Part shown: positions 10,586 to 21,989 of the stretch, one piece after another
How positions within the stretch are numbered: position 1 is the stretch's first letter
Layout of the letters: each line of letters begins with the position of its first letter
DNA from: Chondrus crispus
Lineage: Eukaryota > Rhodophyta > Florideophyceae > Gigartinales > Gigartinaceae
NCBI RefSeq assembly: GCF_000350225.1
Contig: NW_005178667.1
Coordinates: 124,001-188,000 of the forward strand
Direction of reading: 5' to 3'
DNA: 64,000 bases
Translations under genes and position numbers: made by a program
Notes under the pieces: generated by a model
The model's input: the letters and a program-made list of their open reading frames with translations, nothing else
The model's database searches: none
Told to the model about the DNA's origin: nothing

Positions 10586-13500
10586 GTGCAAAAACAAGTA
10601 TTTATCAAACGCGAAATTACCGCTGCTTCCGTAAGCCCGGTACCACCCCACGAACGCGAATATTTCCCGACCGCCGGAGGTCGGATGCCACGGATCCGCC
10701 GTGAAGGCACCAGGGCCAGCGAGAGCCCGGTGCAAGAACAAGAACGCGACGTGCGCGTCGAGAAGGCGCCGCGTGAAGAAGTGACGCGTGAAAAGCGCGT
10801 GGGCCCCCCCTTGGGCCCAAGGAGTCAATGGCCGAAAGACGAACGCGAGGCCCCTGGCTCCGACGGTCAAGGAAGAAGAACGCGAAGAAGGGGCAAGACG
10901 CGACGCCGACGCCCAAAGCGAAATGACCTGGAGCGAACGGCTCCGCCTAAGATCGTCGAGGGCATCGTCTGTCTGATGACGTCCAAGATCTACAATATAT
11001 TGGGCTCGATAGCTACTGAGAAGAACGCGTTCAAGCCGTACACTATCGCCGTCGATACGTGTTCTGGCTACAACCTGGTGAGGAAGGCCGACCTTCCTCC
11101 CGATTGGACCCGACACGCGATGCGCGACGCGCCATTGCCAAGACTGGCCGGAGCAAACAGCAACCCGTTGAGGCTGAGCGCAGTGGTCCGCTTGGTAGTC
11201 CGGATTCGGAACACGATGTTCCGAGTCCCGTTCGTCGTCGCGAACCAACTGGCTGTTCTCGTGCTTTTGGGCACCGCGTTCATTGACGCGCATGTCCGGA
11301 GCATCGACATAGAAGCCCAGAGGCTCGAGCTTCGGCATGGGGGCGCCGTGGCCATCGTGAACGCGAAGGGGGAGCCGTCTTCCCCTACAAGGCGACATGG
11401 ACGCGAGACAAACCGCGCAGAAGTACGCGAAGAAACCCAGCACCCGATTCGGATCGCGCGCTGGGTAAATGTCCCCGCTATGTCGCAAGTTCGCGTACGC
11501 GTTACGACAGCGGGGAGAGGCCTGGTATTTTTGGAGCCCAAGCCGTCGCTGCAGCACCGCCACGGGGTGCGGCTGACCAACGGTGTCGCGGAAGTGCTAC
11601 CAAACCAGGTCTTCGAGGTTATGGTCGCGAATTTTTCGCGTCAGGTACGACGACTGCCGAAACATACAGTCGTCGGATACGCGAAACGGAACCCTCTTGC
11701 CATTCTGACACCGGACCGTCGGGTGGCAGAGGAGATCGCGCACGCGTTGCACATTTCCAACTTGGACGGCCAAGAAGGAACATTAGGAGCAGGACGGCCG
11801 GACTCCACCGCGAATATGAACACGAACAAGAACGCGGACGAGGAGCACGCGAGGTACCAAAATTTCGCGGAAGATACCGGACGCGTACAATATAAGGATC
11901 CCAAGTCGGACGCGGAAGATTGGGAAAAGGAGATTGATCTATCACATGTGAAGGACAAGAAATTACGCGTACAGGTGCTTGAGATGCTACGCGAACACTC
12001 CAGTTTGTGGAGCGGGTCGCTTGGAATGATCCGAGCGACGGAACATCGCATCCCACTTGAGCCCGGCACGAAGCCGATACGCGCCATGCCCTACCGCAAA
12101 GGGCCCGCGATGCGCGAAATGGTCGCGAAAGAAGTGAAGAAAATGTTGAACGCGGGAGTGATAGAGCCCGCGAATACGGAGTGGGCGTCCCCGGTCGTCC
12201 TTGTCCCAAAGAAGGACGGTAGTCTACGCTTCTGTGTGGACTACCGTCGCTTAAACGCGAAAACGCTGGCGGATTCGTATCCGCTTCCGCGTATGGACGA
12301 CTGTATTGATTCATTGGGGGACGCGGCTGTGTTCACTACGCTGGACTGTTACTCAGGATATTGGCAGATTCCGGTCGCGCCGGAAGACCGCGACAAAACT
12401 ACCTTTACCACCCATATGGGAACGTTCCGACATTTGCGGATGCCATTCGGGTTACGCGGAGCTCCAGCCACTTTTCAACGCGCGCTGGACATAATTCTAT
12501 CACGCGTACGATGGCAGATTTGCCTAGTGTATCTAGACGACGTTATCGTCTTTTCGCGTACGCACGCAGAGCACGCGAAACATTTGGACGCGGTTCTGGG
12601 ACTTTTGAGAAGCGCCGGCATTTCTCTCAAGTTGAAGAAATGCAGCTTCTTTCAGCCACGCGTACACTACCTGGGGCATGTGATATCCCCAGGGAAGTTA
12701 AGCGTGACAGAAACCGCAGCGGACGCGTTCAAGACATTTACATTTCCCCGAACGTTGACACAAGTCAGGTCATTTCTCGGGGCATGTAATGTCTACCGCC
12801 GCTTTGTGCAGGGGTTCGCGAAAATCGCGCGCGCCCTCACCGATATGACGCGGAAGGACGCGGATCCGGACTACGATAACCCGACCGCGGCTCAGGTTCA
12901 CGCGTTCGAAGAGCTCAAGGCGCGGATGATCGCGCCCCCAATTCTCGCGCTCCCGAGATACGGACGGCCGTATATGATTGATACTGACGCGAGCGCGTAT
13001 CAACTGGGGTGCACGCTTTTACAAGAGCACGACGAGAACAACGATTGGCGTCCCGTCGGCTATTGGTCGTATTCCCTCAACGATAGTGAGCGGAACTACA
13101 GTGCGACTGAGCGCGAATGTTTCGCCGTAGTGTGGGCCGTCCGCACACTACGGCCCTACATTGAGGGAACCAAATTTACCGTGAGGACAGACCATGACGC
13201 GTTACGATGGCTGATGTCCCTCACAGAAAGCTCCGGCCGACTGACGCGTTGGCGACTACGGTTAGCGGAGTATGACTTCACCATCCAATACAGACCTGGA
13301 CGCGTTCATCAAGTACCCGACGCGCTGTCGCGTCTCATTTCCCCGAGGACCGCCGAAGATCCTCGGAAGGCCGTCGAGGTGGATGACGACATTCCCGCCT
13401 TCGACGGCACTACCGTACGCGATGTGTCAGATGAATTACGCGACCATACTTGTACCGAGAAATGCGACCACAAGAGCAACCACGTGTTCGTCACAACGCA

Positions 13501-15193
13501 GAACAAGGCGGGGAGAAGGAGAAAAGCGCGTTCACGCGACGGGCCAGTGGGCGACGAAGAAGCCCCAGCTTTACAAGAACGCGGCGACCTATGGGCTGAG
13601 ATAGAAGAATTCGACGCGGTGGATATTGAACGCGCTCAAGAACCAGGAATTGACGCGTCAGGCTCCCAGGTCGCTCCTCCACAGGACGACCTGCCGGCCC
13701 CTCTCACCCTGGAGGAGATAGCCGAGGAGCAACGCGTCGACGATTTCTGCCAAACCGTACTGGCCAGACAATCGGAAAGTCGCGACTCCGCGTTTTTTGA
13801 GGACCACCAAGGGGTTTTGAAGCGCAAGCACCCCTACGATCCTGAAATCATTCAAGTGGTGGTCCTTCAGTCACTACGCGCGCGTCTGTTGCGACTCTGC
13901 CATGACCCCGCGATCACGGGACATCCGGGGCAGAACCGCATGTATCACGCGCTCCGACGCTGGTATTACTGGCCACATTTGGCCGCGGACGTGGCAGCGA
14001 CAGTACGCGGATGCCGGACATGCGCGAAGAATCGCGTCAAACTCCGAAAACATCTCAACCGGCTGAGATTGTTCCCCGCTACGCGTCCATTGGAGAGCCT
14101 CGCGATAGACATTCTTGGACCGCTTCCGAAGACCAAGGGAGGAAAACAATACCTTCTGGTAATAACGGACCGGTTCACAAAGTTAACTCAAGTCGTCGCG
14201 TTGAGGACAGTGACCGCGTACACAGTGGCGACCGCGTTTTGTGACGCGTGGGTTTTCAAGTACGGCATTCCGCGTTCGCTGTTGTCCGATAATGGACCTC
14301 AATTTAACGCGAAGTTCTTCCACAGCGCGTGCCGGATCCTGGGGATTACCAACCTGTATACTTCCGCGTACCATCCCCAGACCAACGGCCAAGTGGAGCG
14401 CTACAACCGTACTATCGCGTCTATGTTGCGTAACTACGTCAACGAACACCAAGACGATTGGGATGTGTACGTGGGGCCATTAACTTACGCGTACAACTCC
14501 CACGTACACAGGTCTACGCGTACGACCCCATTCGAGCTTGTACTCAGTCGACGTCCCCCAGAATTTTCGCTTCGAAGGACGGAGGGTAACGCGCCCCTTC
14601 CGGATAGAAAAACGCATCGCGCGGAGTTCCTTAAGAAACTGGACGAGACAATTCAGAAGGCATATAGCAGCCTGCGACGAACGCAGGCTCGCTACAAACG
14701 CGATTTCGACAAACGCGTGAGACGCGTAAACACGCGAGTCAAGCCTGGAAATTATGTATACCTCGACCCTACGGACGGAGCGAAGACATCAAATAAGCTC
14801 GCGTCACCAGCTGTGGGACCTTACCCCGTCCTCGCGAATGACCAACGTACCATCACGATTGATCGTGATGGGATCACAGAACGCGTGTCCGCTGATAGGT
14901 GTGTGTACGCGCCACCACCTTTGGACGCACCACGGGCAAGCACAACCGCGCCGGGTGACCTTGCTGACAAGGTCACCACGGGGACACAGTACGCGGTGGA
15001 CCGGCTTCTCGATCATCGCGTAATGGAAAACGGGACCGCGGAGTTCAAGGTGAAGTGGGCAGACTACGAGGAGCCCACGTGGACAGCAAGGACACATATC
15101 CCGGAAGAACTCGTCTGGCGTTACGCGAGCCGACTACGCGCACGCACGGGTAGGGACCTGACAACCGAGTTGAACGCGGACGTTCAACCTTAA
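10586..15193 (+). CDS. pol: Gypsy polyprotein Pol of inner element (PR-RT-RH-IN-chromodomain)
   Basis: An open frame of 1535 codons. In order: aspartic protease motif AVDTCSGYN near residue 155; reverse transcriptase with FCVDYRRLN, MPFGLRGAPATFQRA and catalytic YLDDVIVFS near residue 648; RNase H with IDTDASAYQLG near 798; HHCC zinc region near 1100-1150 (HPGQNRMYHAL, CRTCAKN); integrase core with AIDILGPLP, LLSDNGPQFN and YHPQTNGQVERYN near 1173-1272; chromodomain near 1470-1515 (FKVKWADYEEPTW). It looks whole. It would synthesise cDNA and integrate it. The start Met is simply the first in frame. How it is expressed after gag is not evident. Confidence 0.93.
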   Translation: MQKQVFIKREITAASVSPVPPHEREYFPTAGGRMPRIRREGTRASESPVQEQERDVRVEKAPREEVTREKRVGPPLGPRSQWPKDEREAPGSDGQGRRTRRRGKTRRRRPKRNDLERTAPPKIVEGIVCLMTSKIYNILGSIATEKNAFKPYTIAVDTCSGYNLVRKADLPPDWTRHAMRDAPLPRLAGANSNPLRLSAVVRLVVRIRNTMFRVPFVVANQLAVLVLLGTAFIDAHVRSIDIEAQRLELRHGGAVAIVNAKGEPSSPTRRHGRETNRAEVREETQHPIRIARWVNVPAMSQVRVRVTTAGRGLVFLEPKPSLQHRHGVRLTNGVAEVLPNQVFEVMVANFSRQVRRLPKHTVVGYAKRNPLAILTPDRRVAEEIAHALHISNLDGQEGTLGAGRPDSTANMNTNKNADEEHARYQNFAEDTGRVQYKDPKSDAEDWEKEIDLSHVKDKKLRVQVLEMLREHSSLWSGSLGMIRATEHRIPLEPGTKPIRAMPYRKGPAMREMVAKEVKKMLNAGVIEPANTEWASPVVLVPKKDGSLRFCVDYRRLNAKTLADSYPLPRMDDCIDSLGDAAVFTTLDCYSGYWQIPVAPEDRDKTTFTTHMGTFRHLRMPFGLRGAPATFQRALDIILSRVRWQICLVYLDDVIVFSRTHAEHAKHLDAVLGLLRSAGISLKLKKCSFFQPRVHYLGHVISPGKLSVTETAADAFKTFTFPRTLTQVRSFLGACNVYRRFVQGFAKIARALTDMTRKDADPDYDNPTAAQVHAFEELKARMIAPPILALPRYGRPYMIDTDASAYQLGCTLLQEHDENNDWRPVGYWSYSLNDSERNYSATERECFAVVWAVRTLRPYIEGTKFTVRTDHDALRWLMSLTESSGRLTRWRLRLAEYDFTIQYRPGRVHQVPDALSRLISPRTAEDPRKAVEVDDDIPAFDGTTVRDVSDELRDHTCTEKCDHKSNHVFVTTQNKAGRRRKARSRDGPVGDEEAPALQERGDLWAEIEEFDAVDIERAQEPGIDASGSQVAPPQDDLPAPLTLEEIAEEQRVDDFCQTVLARQSESRDSAFFEDHQGVLKRKHPYDPEIIQVVVLQSLRARLLRLCHDPAITGHPGQNRMYHALRRWYYWPHLAADVAATVRGCRTCAKNRVKLRKHLNRLRLFPATRPLESLAIDILGPLPKTKGGKQYLLVITDRFTKLTQVVALRTVTAYTVATAFCDAWVFKYGIPRSLLSDNGPQFNAKFFHSACRILGITNLYTSAYHPQTNGQVERYNRTIASMLRNYVNEHQDDWDVYVGPLTYAYNSHVHRSTRTTPFELVLSRRPPEFSLRRTEGNAPLPDRKTHRAEFLKKLDETIQKAYSSLRRTQARYKRDFDKRVRRVNTRVKPGNYVYLDPTDGAKTSNKLASPAVGPYPVLANDQRTITIDRDGITERVSADRCVYAPPPLDAPRASTTAPGDLADKVTTGTQYAVDRLLDHRVMENGTAEFKVKWADYEEPTWTARTHIPEELVWRYASRLRARTGRDLTTELNADVQP

Positions 15194-18100
15194 GGGGGGG
15201 GCCCTCAACCGCCCTCAACCGCCCTCAACCGCTTCTGGACTACCGCGCTCAGTATTAACTCGCAAGAGCCAAAGGACACGCATACCTCGGTAGAGCCGGA
15301 AATTTAGGAGTCACATGACTCAGGGCAACCGATCGGGCGAGGCGGACGAACGCGGACTGTATTCGCAGAAACGAGAAGGTCGAAGATCCCGTACCGAACG
15401 CGCAAACGAGACGTTCGATGTCGGAATAACACACGGGAGGAGGGGCAGCAGTGGGGCCTCAGACATAACAGGGGAGAAACTGCAACTCCACAAGACGGCG
15501 AAACCCTCTGCGAACACAGCACGAAGCACAGCGCATACGCGCCGACACACCACGAAAAGGGGCTCCGGAACTCGTCCCCTCAGAGCGCATTAGGAGCGCC
15601 CTCTCGACCTCCTCCCCGGCGGAGCCACGACGTGCACTTGATGTCAAGCTGTCGTGCAAAACACTGGAGCGCAGAATATGCCTCCGGCATCCCATCCCAA
15701 ACAGGCGAGCAAAGGCACGGCGCGTTGCCGCACGGATATACGTACGCGAATGCAGGGCACATAGAACGTGCGCAAGAGGTACGGGTCACTTCATGGCGGG
15801 ACGCGAGACGGTGCAACAAATCGCGAACTGATAATCGGCGGGGCAGCAACACTGTACGCTTGCATACAGTGGCGACGCCGCCGTCGCAGAAAGAAAAATA
15901 ACGAAAAAAAATTAAGGAAAAATTAAGGAAAAAAATTGGCTGGGATGACGTGCGCTACGGGATGGGCATGCAGGCCGCGCCGTACAGTGCTCGAATAGCC
16001 GTCGGGAGCAACACCAAAATTAATGGAAAAATTACCACTACTGTACGCGCCCATCGTACCGGCGTCCATGCGGCACGTGCCGCACGATGAACACGCAATT
16101 AGAAGCCATCATGGGACCCCATCAGCAAACGGCTCCCCCTCCCCTCCGTGAACGCGGCGCCATGGGGACGGACCATGAGCGCACGGACGCGAAGCGATCG
16201 CGAAGGACGCGACTCGATCGCGCGCACAAGAGCAGAGCACGCGACTTTAGCGCAACTCGGGGCCCCTTGACGCGACCCTACCGCGACTGTCAATCACCGT
16301 GGCGCGACGAGACCTACTGAACTTCTTTTTCCTGCGAACTGCGTGCGCAACCCCCCCCCCCCAGAGAGGTGAAGAGCAGATGACCGTCGCGCGACAACCA
16401 ATATGAGTTACGTCCACACCCTTGGGGCATGAACAACGGGAAGAGAAGAGAAGAACCAGAAGACTGTCGCGCGACGACCAAAAGGAGAATCAACACCAGG
16501 AACAAGGCCAACTGGCCGTGGAAGAGATCAGGGGAACGCTGAAAGAAGATCGCGTACCGCGCGCGCGCGCAGTGGGAAAGACCCACGGACACCGCAAGAA
16601 ACGTCGGGCTCGCCGCGCGTGATCAAGGAAGTCAACGTCGTCTCGCGGACGAAGCTCTGGTCGCGGCATAGGACGACCCCCGACCCGGTACCCTTGTCGG
16701 CCCTGATACATCAGTCCCTCTCGCACACGACCACGCGCCCCTCCTCACAGCAGAAAATTACAAGTCACGGGGTCTGCTATAACTGGGCAGGCGAGGTTGA
16801 CGATCGCGACCCATAACCGCAAAAGAGAAAATCGGAAGGTCAAAGATCCCGTACAACACGCGCAGCCGGAAAGAATTCGTGTGGGGACCCACGCCCCTCT
16901 CGGTCGGGTCAACGGCACTGGCACAAGCGGACGTCGGAATAACACGCGCCCTATGAGCAACGGCTCATGCTGGAGGGGAAGTTACGCGCTTTCCAGACGG
17001 AGGGTACTGGTCAACTTCAGGAGGAGGCGCGAAAGAAGCAGAAGTGGAAGCAAAAACTCTCTCGTCCTCCGGCACCGCGCAGCGAAATGCGGAGCCAGAG
17101 AGCAGGGGTTGAGTTCTCTGCTGCCGCTTGACTCCCCAAATGCGCCTCTCGCCGCCTTGCGAATCCCTCCGCGGCGTATTATGAAGCCCCCATCGCTCCA
17201 GTCGAGCACTCGCACCCGCCGCTACTGGATGTCTCGGGGCCCGTCGTGACGGCTGCCCCCACTTTTTCCGACTGGCAGCATGTCATGCATGTTGATACGA
17301 AACCAACCATCTCACCTGACACAAAAGACCAGAGCGAACATTGGCAAATCCTACCTCAGTCACTCTACCAGGAACCGCCGAGAAGGCTCTCCGTGTCATT
17401 GGCGTAACCACTTGCGCAGCTTGGGTCTGCTCATGTCGCTTCCTAGCCGCTGGAATCGCAACAACAACAAGATCTCAGGAAGTCATCCTTCAGCAGGGGA
17501 AGCTCCCTCCGATACAGTAACAATCGGGAGCGCGACAAACTTCTATGCATTACCCAATCGCAGAGTCTGGGATTTTTATTGGGGAACAAAAACAAGAACC
17601 GGATATGCTCCCCCGCGATGCCCCAAGAGCCTCTGATGTCGATTACGTTGCAGATGCAGCATATCACGGCCACAGCCACGGACATTTAATATCCTCTTTC
17701 GCCACGACGCAAGTAACCACGACAATGCAACCGCAAAATACGGAGCCTCTGTACCAGCCAGCACCACAAGATACGAAGACAGTACCGAAGGAAAACCACG
17801 ACGTATGTTTATTCATTACCCATTATCCGCAACTGCGGTACGGAAGTCTCGCATGGGCGGAGACTTGCAAAGTTTATGACAAATTGTCCAGCTGTCGTCG
17901 CCCCTGTGCTGGAGGGCGGCCTGCCAAGTGTCCTACCATTCCATACTCTTATTCATTATATGAGCCCAGAAACGTCTCAAGCATTGTCCGCGGCATATGT
18001 AACTGGGGCAGAGTCGATGGTGACGATATCCCTGGATACGAACTGAAAATCGAAGCTAGTGGCAGTGAACACTAGGGGACTTCAAGGACATGCTGCCGAA

Positions 18101-18519
18101 ATTCGTGCTAGCTCTGAAATCAGACCCCGCGCTTCCCCTGGATTATCCCCGCGGACCCCTAAGACGGCACATCCAGTCCGTGCGGGCTTGTCAAGGGGCG
18201 GTGATAGGCGTCGGGTGTACAATATTGATGAAGTGGATAACCGTGAAGCTGCGCTCTCGGATGCAAAAGGGGAACAAAGGACCAGCAGTCTCGTTGAATC
18301 CCCTGTACCGGGGCAATCTCAAAACGTCCTCAAATGAGGCCTTAGTTTGAGACCTCCCTCTTCCCCGTGTTCGGTGGATGGCGGGTCTCTACACGAAGAT
18401 AATCATGATGACGTCGCACTCTTCGCGCAAGCTCTTATAACGCAAGAAAGGGAAGAGATGCCTTTACCGTTGTCATCCACGCGCTAACCGCTCTACTAAG
18501 GGATGACGGGGCCACGTAG
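15194..18519. other. Non-gag-pol stretch of inner element, no gene seen
   Basis: This begins with a polypurine-like G-run just after the pol stop (15192-15202) and a short triplicated CCCTCAACCG near 15202-15232. Small open frames on both strands (up to about 176 codons at 17545-18075) show no recognisable motif, and I treat them as chance. Confidence 0.55.
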
Positions 18520-19989
18520 TCAAGGATCGGCCTTGCCGACGGCCCCTGCCGAGCCCGCTTTATAGGGATCCGGGGGGCAGTAGCTGGGGTGACGAGGGAC
18601 CTCGTTCACCTCCGCGTAGCTCGGGATATGCGCGTACGGGTCGCGGATTGGCTCCCGCCGCACGGGAGTGGGGTTCGGAGGGAGAGCACCACCCTCGCGA
18701 GAGGACGTCGCCCGACTGCTGCGGAGCGCGTCACGCTCCTTGCGGTACCGATCGCAGTCAACGCATGCACGCTCGTACGCGTCCAAACGCTGGAGACAGT
18801 CCTCTCGGGATCGCTGCAGTTCTTCCGTGATGCGCTGCAACTCAGACGATAGACGATCGCATTCGCCACCGCGGCGGTGTGCATCCTCCGTCCGCGCCAA
18901 GAACCAGGTCGACAACGTCGTCAGTAGCTCGCCTACCGACCAGGCGCGGTCCCGTAATTTACCAAGGGCTCGAGAGAGCTCGGGTATGACCGCGACTTCG
19001 CGTAGGGGAACTTGAAGGAAGCGCACTTCGGCCTCCCGAATTGGCTGGGACACTGTTGGTACGAGGGGTGGAACCGGGGGCACGGCAGGGACCGGATCCG
19101 TCATACAGACAGGAGCGGATGGCGCGGCAGCGCGGAAAGGGTTACACCCTACGAAATCCGTGGTCGGACTTACCGCGTCCAAATCGCGGTACCTCTTCCG
19201 CCGCGCTTCGCGAGCGTTGGACCCCACGCCCCCGAGCGCCCCCGCACGAGGAGGGTTGGACGGACCCGATTCGGAACGCGAGACGAACGCGTCGCTCTGG
19301 AGGTCGTACGGCAAGAACGCCGCCCGTTCACCAAATATGAAGTCTGTCCACAGGCGCCGAGCTGCTTCGCCGACTCGAACCGCTCGTTGTAGGAGGTCAA
19401 GCGCGGAGCCAAATGTCCAGAGAAAGTGAGAAGAGTTCCACTCGAGAGGGTGTAACGCTACGTTCGGAAGCCCCACTGCAACCCTCTCCAGATACGCGAG
19501 AGTGGCCGGGGGCTGGATAAACACCCGTCTGTTGACGCTGACCTCACTCATTATGGCGCTCGTGAGAGACCAGGCCCATTCGCGTTCACAATTATACGCC
19601 AGGAGGGCATAGGCAGGATGCCGACGGTCGACACACGCGTACCCGAAGTGTTTCAATACGTAAGGGAGCAGCGGGTGGATACCCAAGGACGGAAAGGACC
19701 CACGTACCGCGTCGGGCAGAGAAGGGAAGTGGAAGGGGGTGAGACCGCCTTCGAAAGAAGCCGACCGGAAAACGCGACCGTCGACTTCATCTGCTCTCTT
19801 GTATGCCGCCCAGTCGTGATGCGCCACCGCGATGCCGTGGAGACGCATCAGCGAACTCGCGGACTTTTGTAAGGATACGCGGGACTTGGAATACGCGTAA
19901 GGTCGAGGGCACACGTACAACGGCGCGACCCCTGACAGTACGAACTGCCGTGGTTCGCGGCGGGGGCCACAGAACATGGCGGACGCCAT
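18520..19989 (-). CDS. Antisense reading frame 1 of inner element, unknown protein with coiled coil
   Basis: 489 open codons opposite to gag-pol, between pol and the 3' LTR. The ATG at 19989 has an AT-rich TATATAT run a few bases upstream on the minus strand. The first 230 residues look like a folded globular domain rich in Trp, Phe, Tyr and Leu (for example WNSSHFLWTFGSALDLLQRA). Residues about 360-450 form a predicted coiled coil (LSSELQRITEELQRSREDCL). The tail is Pro/Tyr-rich. By eye I see no clear similarity to the antisense protein of the other two elements, although the position and polarity are the same. Function unknown. Confidence 0.55.
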   Translation of the reverse strand: MASAMFCGPRREPRQFVLSGVAPLYVCPRPYAYSKSRVSLQKSASSLMRLHGIAVAHHDWAAYKRADEVDGRVFRSASFEGGLTPFHFPSLPDAVRGSFPSLGIHPLLPYVLKHFGYACVDRRHPAYALLAYNCEREWAWSLTSAIMSEVSVNRRVFIQPPATLAYLERVAVGLPNVALHPLEWNSSHFLWTFGSALDLLQRAVRVGEAARRLWTDFIFGERAAFLPYDLQSDAFVSRSESGPSNPPRAGALGGVGSNAREARRKRYRDLDAVSPTTDFVGCNPFRAAAPSAPVCMTDPVPAVPPVPPLVPTVSQPIREAEVRFLQVPLREVAVIPELSRALGKLRDRAWSVGELLTTLSTWFLARTEDAHRRGGECDRLSSELQRITEELQRSREDCLQRLDAYERACVDCDRYRKERDALRSSRATSSREGGALPPNPTPVRREPIRDPYAHIPSYAEVNEVPRHPSYCPPDPYKAGSAGAVGKADP

Positions 19990-19994
19990 GCGGT

Positions 19995-20942
19995 CTATAT
20001 ATTCGGCCTCCGCCGCGCTATACGCGAACTGCGATCACATGGGATCTCATCCGGCACTTGATACGCCGTGCCCCCACCCTCAGCCATAAGCCTTCCGAGG
20101 GCCGATGTCGACTCATCCACGAGACCAGCTTCATGAATCTTACGGATACGCACAAGATCCGGGCGGAGACAAGCACGCGTCAACAACTCCGAGACAGTGA
20201 CCCGGACCCGCGCATATCGGCGCCAAGGATATCGTAACCGGCTGAGGGGGAGCGGCGCGGAACCCTCCCAGGGCACACCCAACCACCGGGTGGTGGAAGG
20301 CGCGTCGGCGGCATCCCCAGCCGCGATATGGCCGGAGTCCCCGATCGGCGACCCGGGGCAACGGCAACTCCCGCAAGCCCCGTATGACCCCTGCTCCGGC
20401 TGGTAGAACGCGCCCACGGAGGCGGGAGCCATCGGGGCATCTTCTATACGCGGCGGAGGACCGCTCCCCCCGCGCGAAACGGAGGTCGGGCCGGCATCTA
20501 GAACGACAGACACAGTAGAGGCGCGTGAGCGGGTCTTCTGAAACGGGGAGCGGAGGCTCCCCAGCTCGCTCCCCGAGGCACTCGAGGTCCTCGTTGCGCG
20601 CTGCCCGGTGTCGTTGGTCGGCAGCACCGACAGCGGGATAAGAGGCGTGCCAGACGGCCGCAACGACGGGCCCGGACTGTCGAGGCGGTCGGGCATCTGG
20701 AACGAGGGAAGGACGCGATGAGGCACGAGAGAGGGGCAGGTCAAAAGGAAACCGAAGGAGAACCCGTCAAGAGTGGTAAGCGCAAGGGGCGCTGTAGGAA
20801 AGGCACGCGGTCCGCTAGGGCAGGGACTGCGGCGCGCGGCCGGACAACACACCAGCCGCCGTTGTGGATATAGAAGAACCAAAAAAAATCGAGGGCAAAT
20901 TTGTACCCCACCGGCACGCGTTCGCATATGGCGGGTGCGCAT
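19995..20942 (-). CDS. Antisense reading frame 2 of inner element, uncertain
   Basis: 315 open codons immediately upstream of antisense frame 1 on the same strand but in another frame. Composition is Pro/Ser/Arg-rich with low complexity and no recognised motif. It may be a leader of frame 1 or chance in GC-rich DNA. The overlapping frame at 20741-21274 on the same strand is equally undecided. Confidence 0.25.
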   Translation of the reverse strand: MRTRHMRTRAGGVQICPRFFLVLLYPQRRLVCCPAARRSPCPSGPRAFPTAPLALTTLDGFSFGFLLTCPSLVPHRVLPSFQMPDRLDSPGPSLRPSGTPLIPLSVLPTNDTGQRATRTSSASGSELGSLRSPFQKTRSRASTVSVVLDAGPTSVSRGGSGPPPRIEDAPMAPASVGAFYQPEQGSYGACGSCRCPGSPIGDSGHIAAGDAADAPSTTRWLGVPWEGSAPLPLSRLRYPWRRYARVRVTVSELLTRACLRPDLVRIRKIHEAGLVDESTSALGRLMAEGGGTAYQVPDEIPCDRSSRIARRRPNI

Positions 20943-21363
20943 AAGCTGCCAGATGAAGGCGTCATCACGGGCGCTGTAAAGGCCGTGGCGATTGGGGTCG
21001 CCCGGGGCACAGTACGAGCCGGAAGAGACGCGCCATGCTCCACAAGGCCACCTCCGCTCGCCCGTCGCAAGGGTACCAGGCCTAAGAAGGGGGAGACCTC
21101 GAGCCAGCGACCGTTAGCCACCGCCCCGCTGCGGCTCTCATGACTACCGCTCCTCCCCTTCGCGTCGGTCACGCGAACCACCGCACCCCTACGTCGCTTA
21201 TTCTGTAAGAGCGGCCGCGCGACCTCAACCCCGGCGCTACAGAGAGTGGGAGAGCACGCGTGGTGGGTACGCATGAGGACTCGAATTGCTGTCGTGGACT
21301 ATAACCCCCCCCGCGCGCTACCAAAAGAGTGAACGCGGACGTTCACCCTTGAGGGGGGGGCTC

Positions 21364-21984
21364 TGTAGCATAATCGCGAGGACGTTATTTGAACGCGCGG
21401 GGTGACTACTGTACTCCCGCAAAATGCATTACAGCGCGCACACCGGCGCCTGTAAGTACGCGATTGCTGCTCGCTGTGCACGTTTACAGCGTGACGATCC
21501 GGAGTAAGGCGCGCGAGCTTACCGTGTAAGGCGCTACCTAGATACTGTAGTATCTGTTATGATAGATTATTTACTTGTATATTAAATGACAGGGCGACCG
21601 GCGGCGGAGGGAGGAGAAGGACAAGCACGGGCTTGGTACCAGATCCTCGACCGCAGGTCTAACCCCGTCCGCTTATTCTAAACGCGTTCTCTTAACGCGA
21701 GCGCGTTAACTAGAAACTAACGCGGGTAGCGGTCGCGAACGTACGCGCGCGAGCTGGATCCGCCTCCGCCCGTCGGTGCTAGAACGCTAACTAGCGCCGC
21801 CCCGGGGCGTCGAGCGCGTCGAACCGCTCTACCGCGTACTGTGTTCGCGTCCGCTCCCCACCGCTCTACCACGCTACACCGCCCGCGTTCTTTTCTGGTG
21901 TGTGTGTTTTTGTCCTCTCTCGCGTACACAGGTCTTCGAAGAACCACAGCTAAACCCCCAACGCGACCGGGGGTTTATGCTACA
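21364..21984 (+). repeat. 3' LTR of inner Gypsy element
   Basis: 621 bp, nearly identical to 7175-7795. It is preceded by a G-run (GAGGGGGGGG) and followed by the target-site copy GACGG. Confidence 0.95.
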
Positions 21985-21989
21985 GACGG

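Larger units (their letters stand above)
7175..21984 (+). mobile_element. Inner Ty3/Gypsy chromodomain LTR retrotransposon (nearly whole)
   Basis: The LTRs are 7175-7795 and 21364-21984, each 621 bp with about four differences (0.6%), so it is the youngest insertion here. TSD GACGG lies at 7170-7174 and 21985-21989. LTR ends are TGTAGCATAA and TTATGCTACA. On the plus strand the order is primer site, gag, pol with chromodomain, a 6.1-kb extra region with antisense reading frames, polypurine tract and 3' LTR. Total 14.8 kb, large for a Gypsy element. It looks close to whole, with about one or two breaks. It is a different family from the outer element: gag, LTR and extra region are unlike. Confidence 0.93.

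Noticed and set aside
10529-11563. 344-codon frame antisense to the start of inner pol
   Set aside because: Shadow frame of the well-supported pol polyprotein, with no motif of its own.
15315-18350. Small open frames of 60-180 codons after inner pol
   Set aside because: They overlap on both strands, lack motifs and show compositional bias only.
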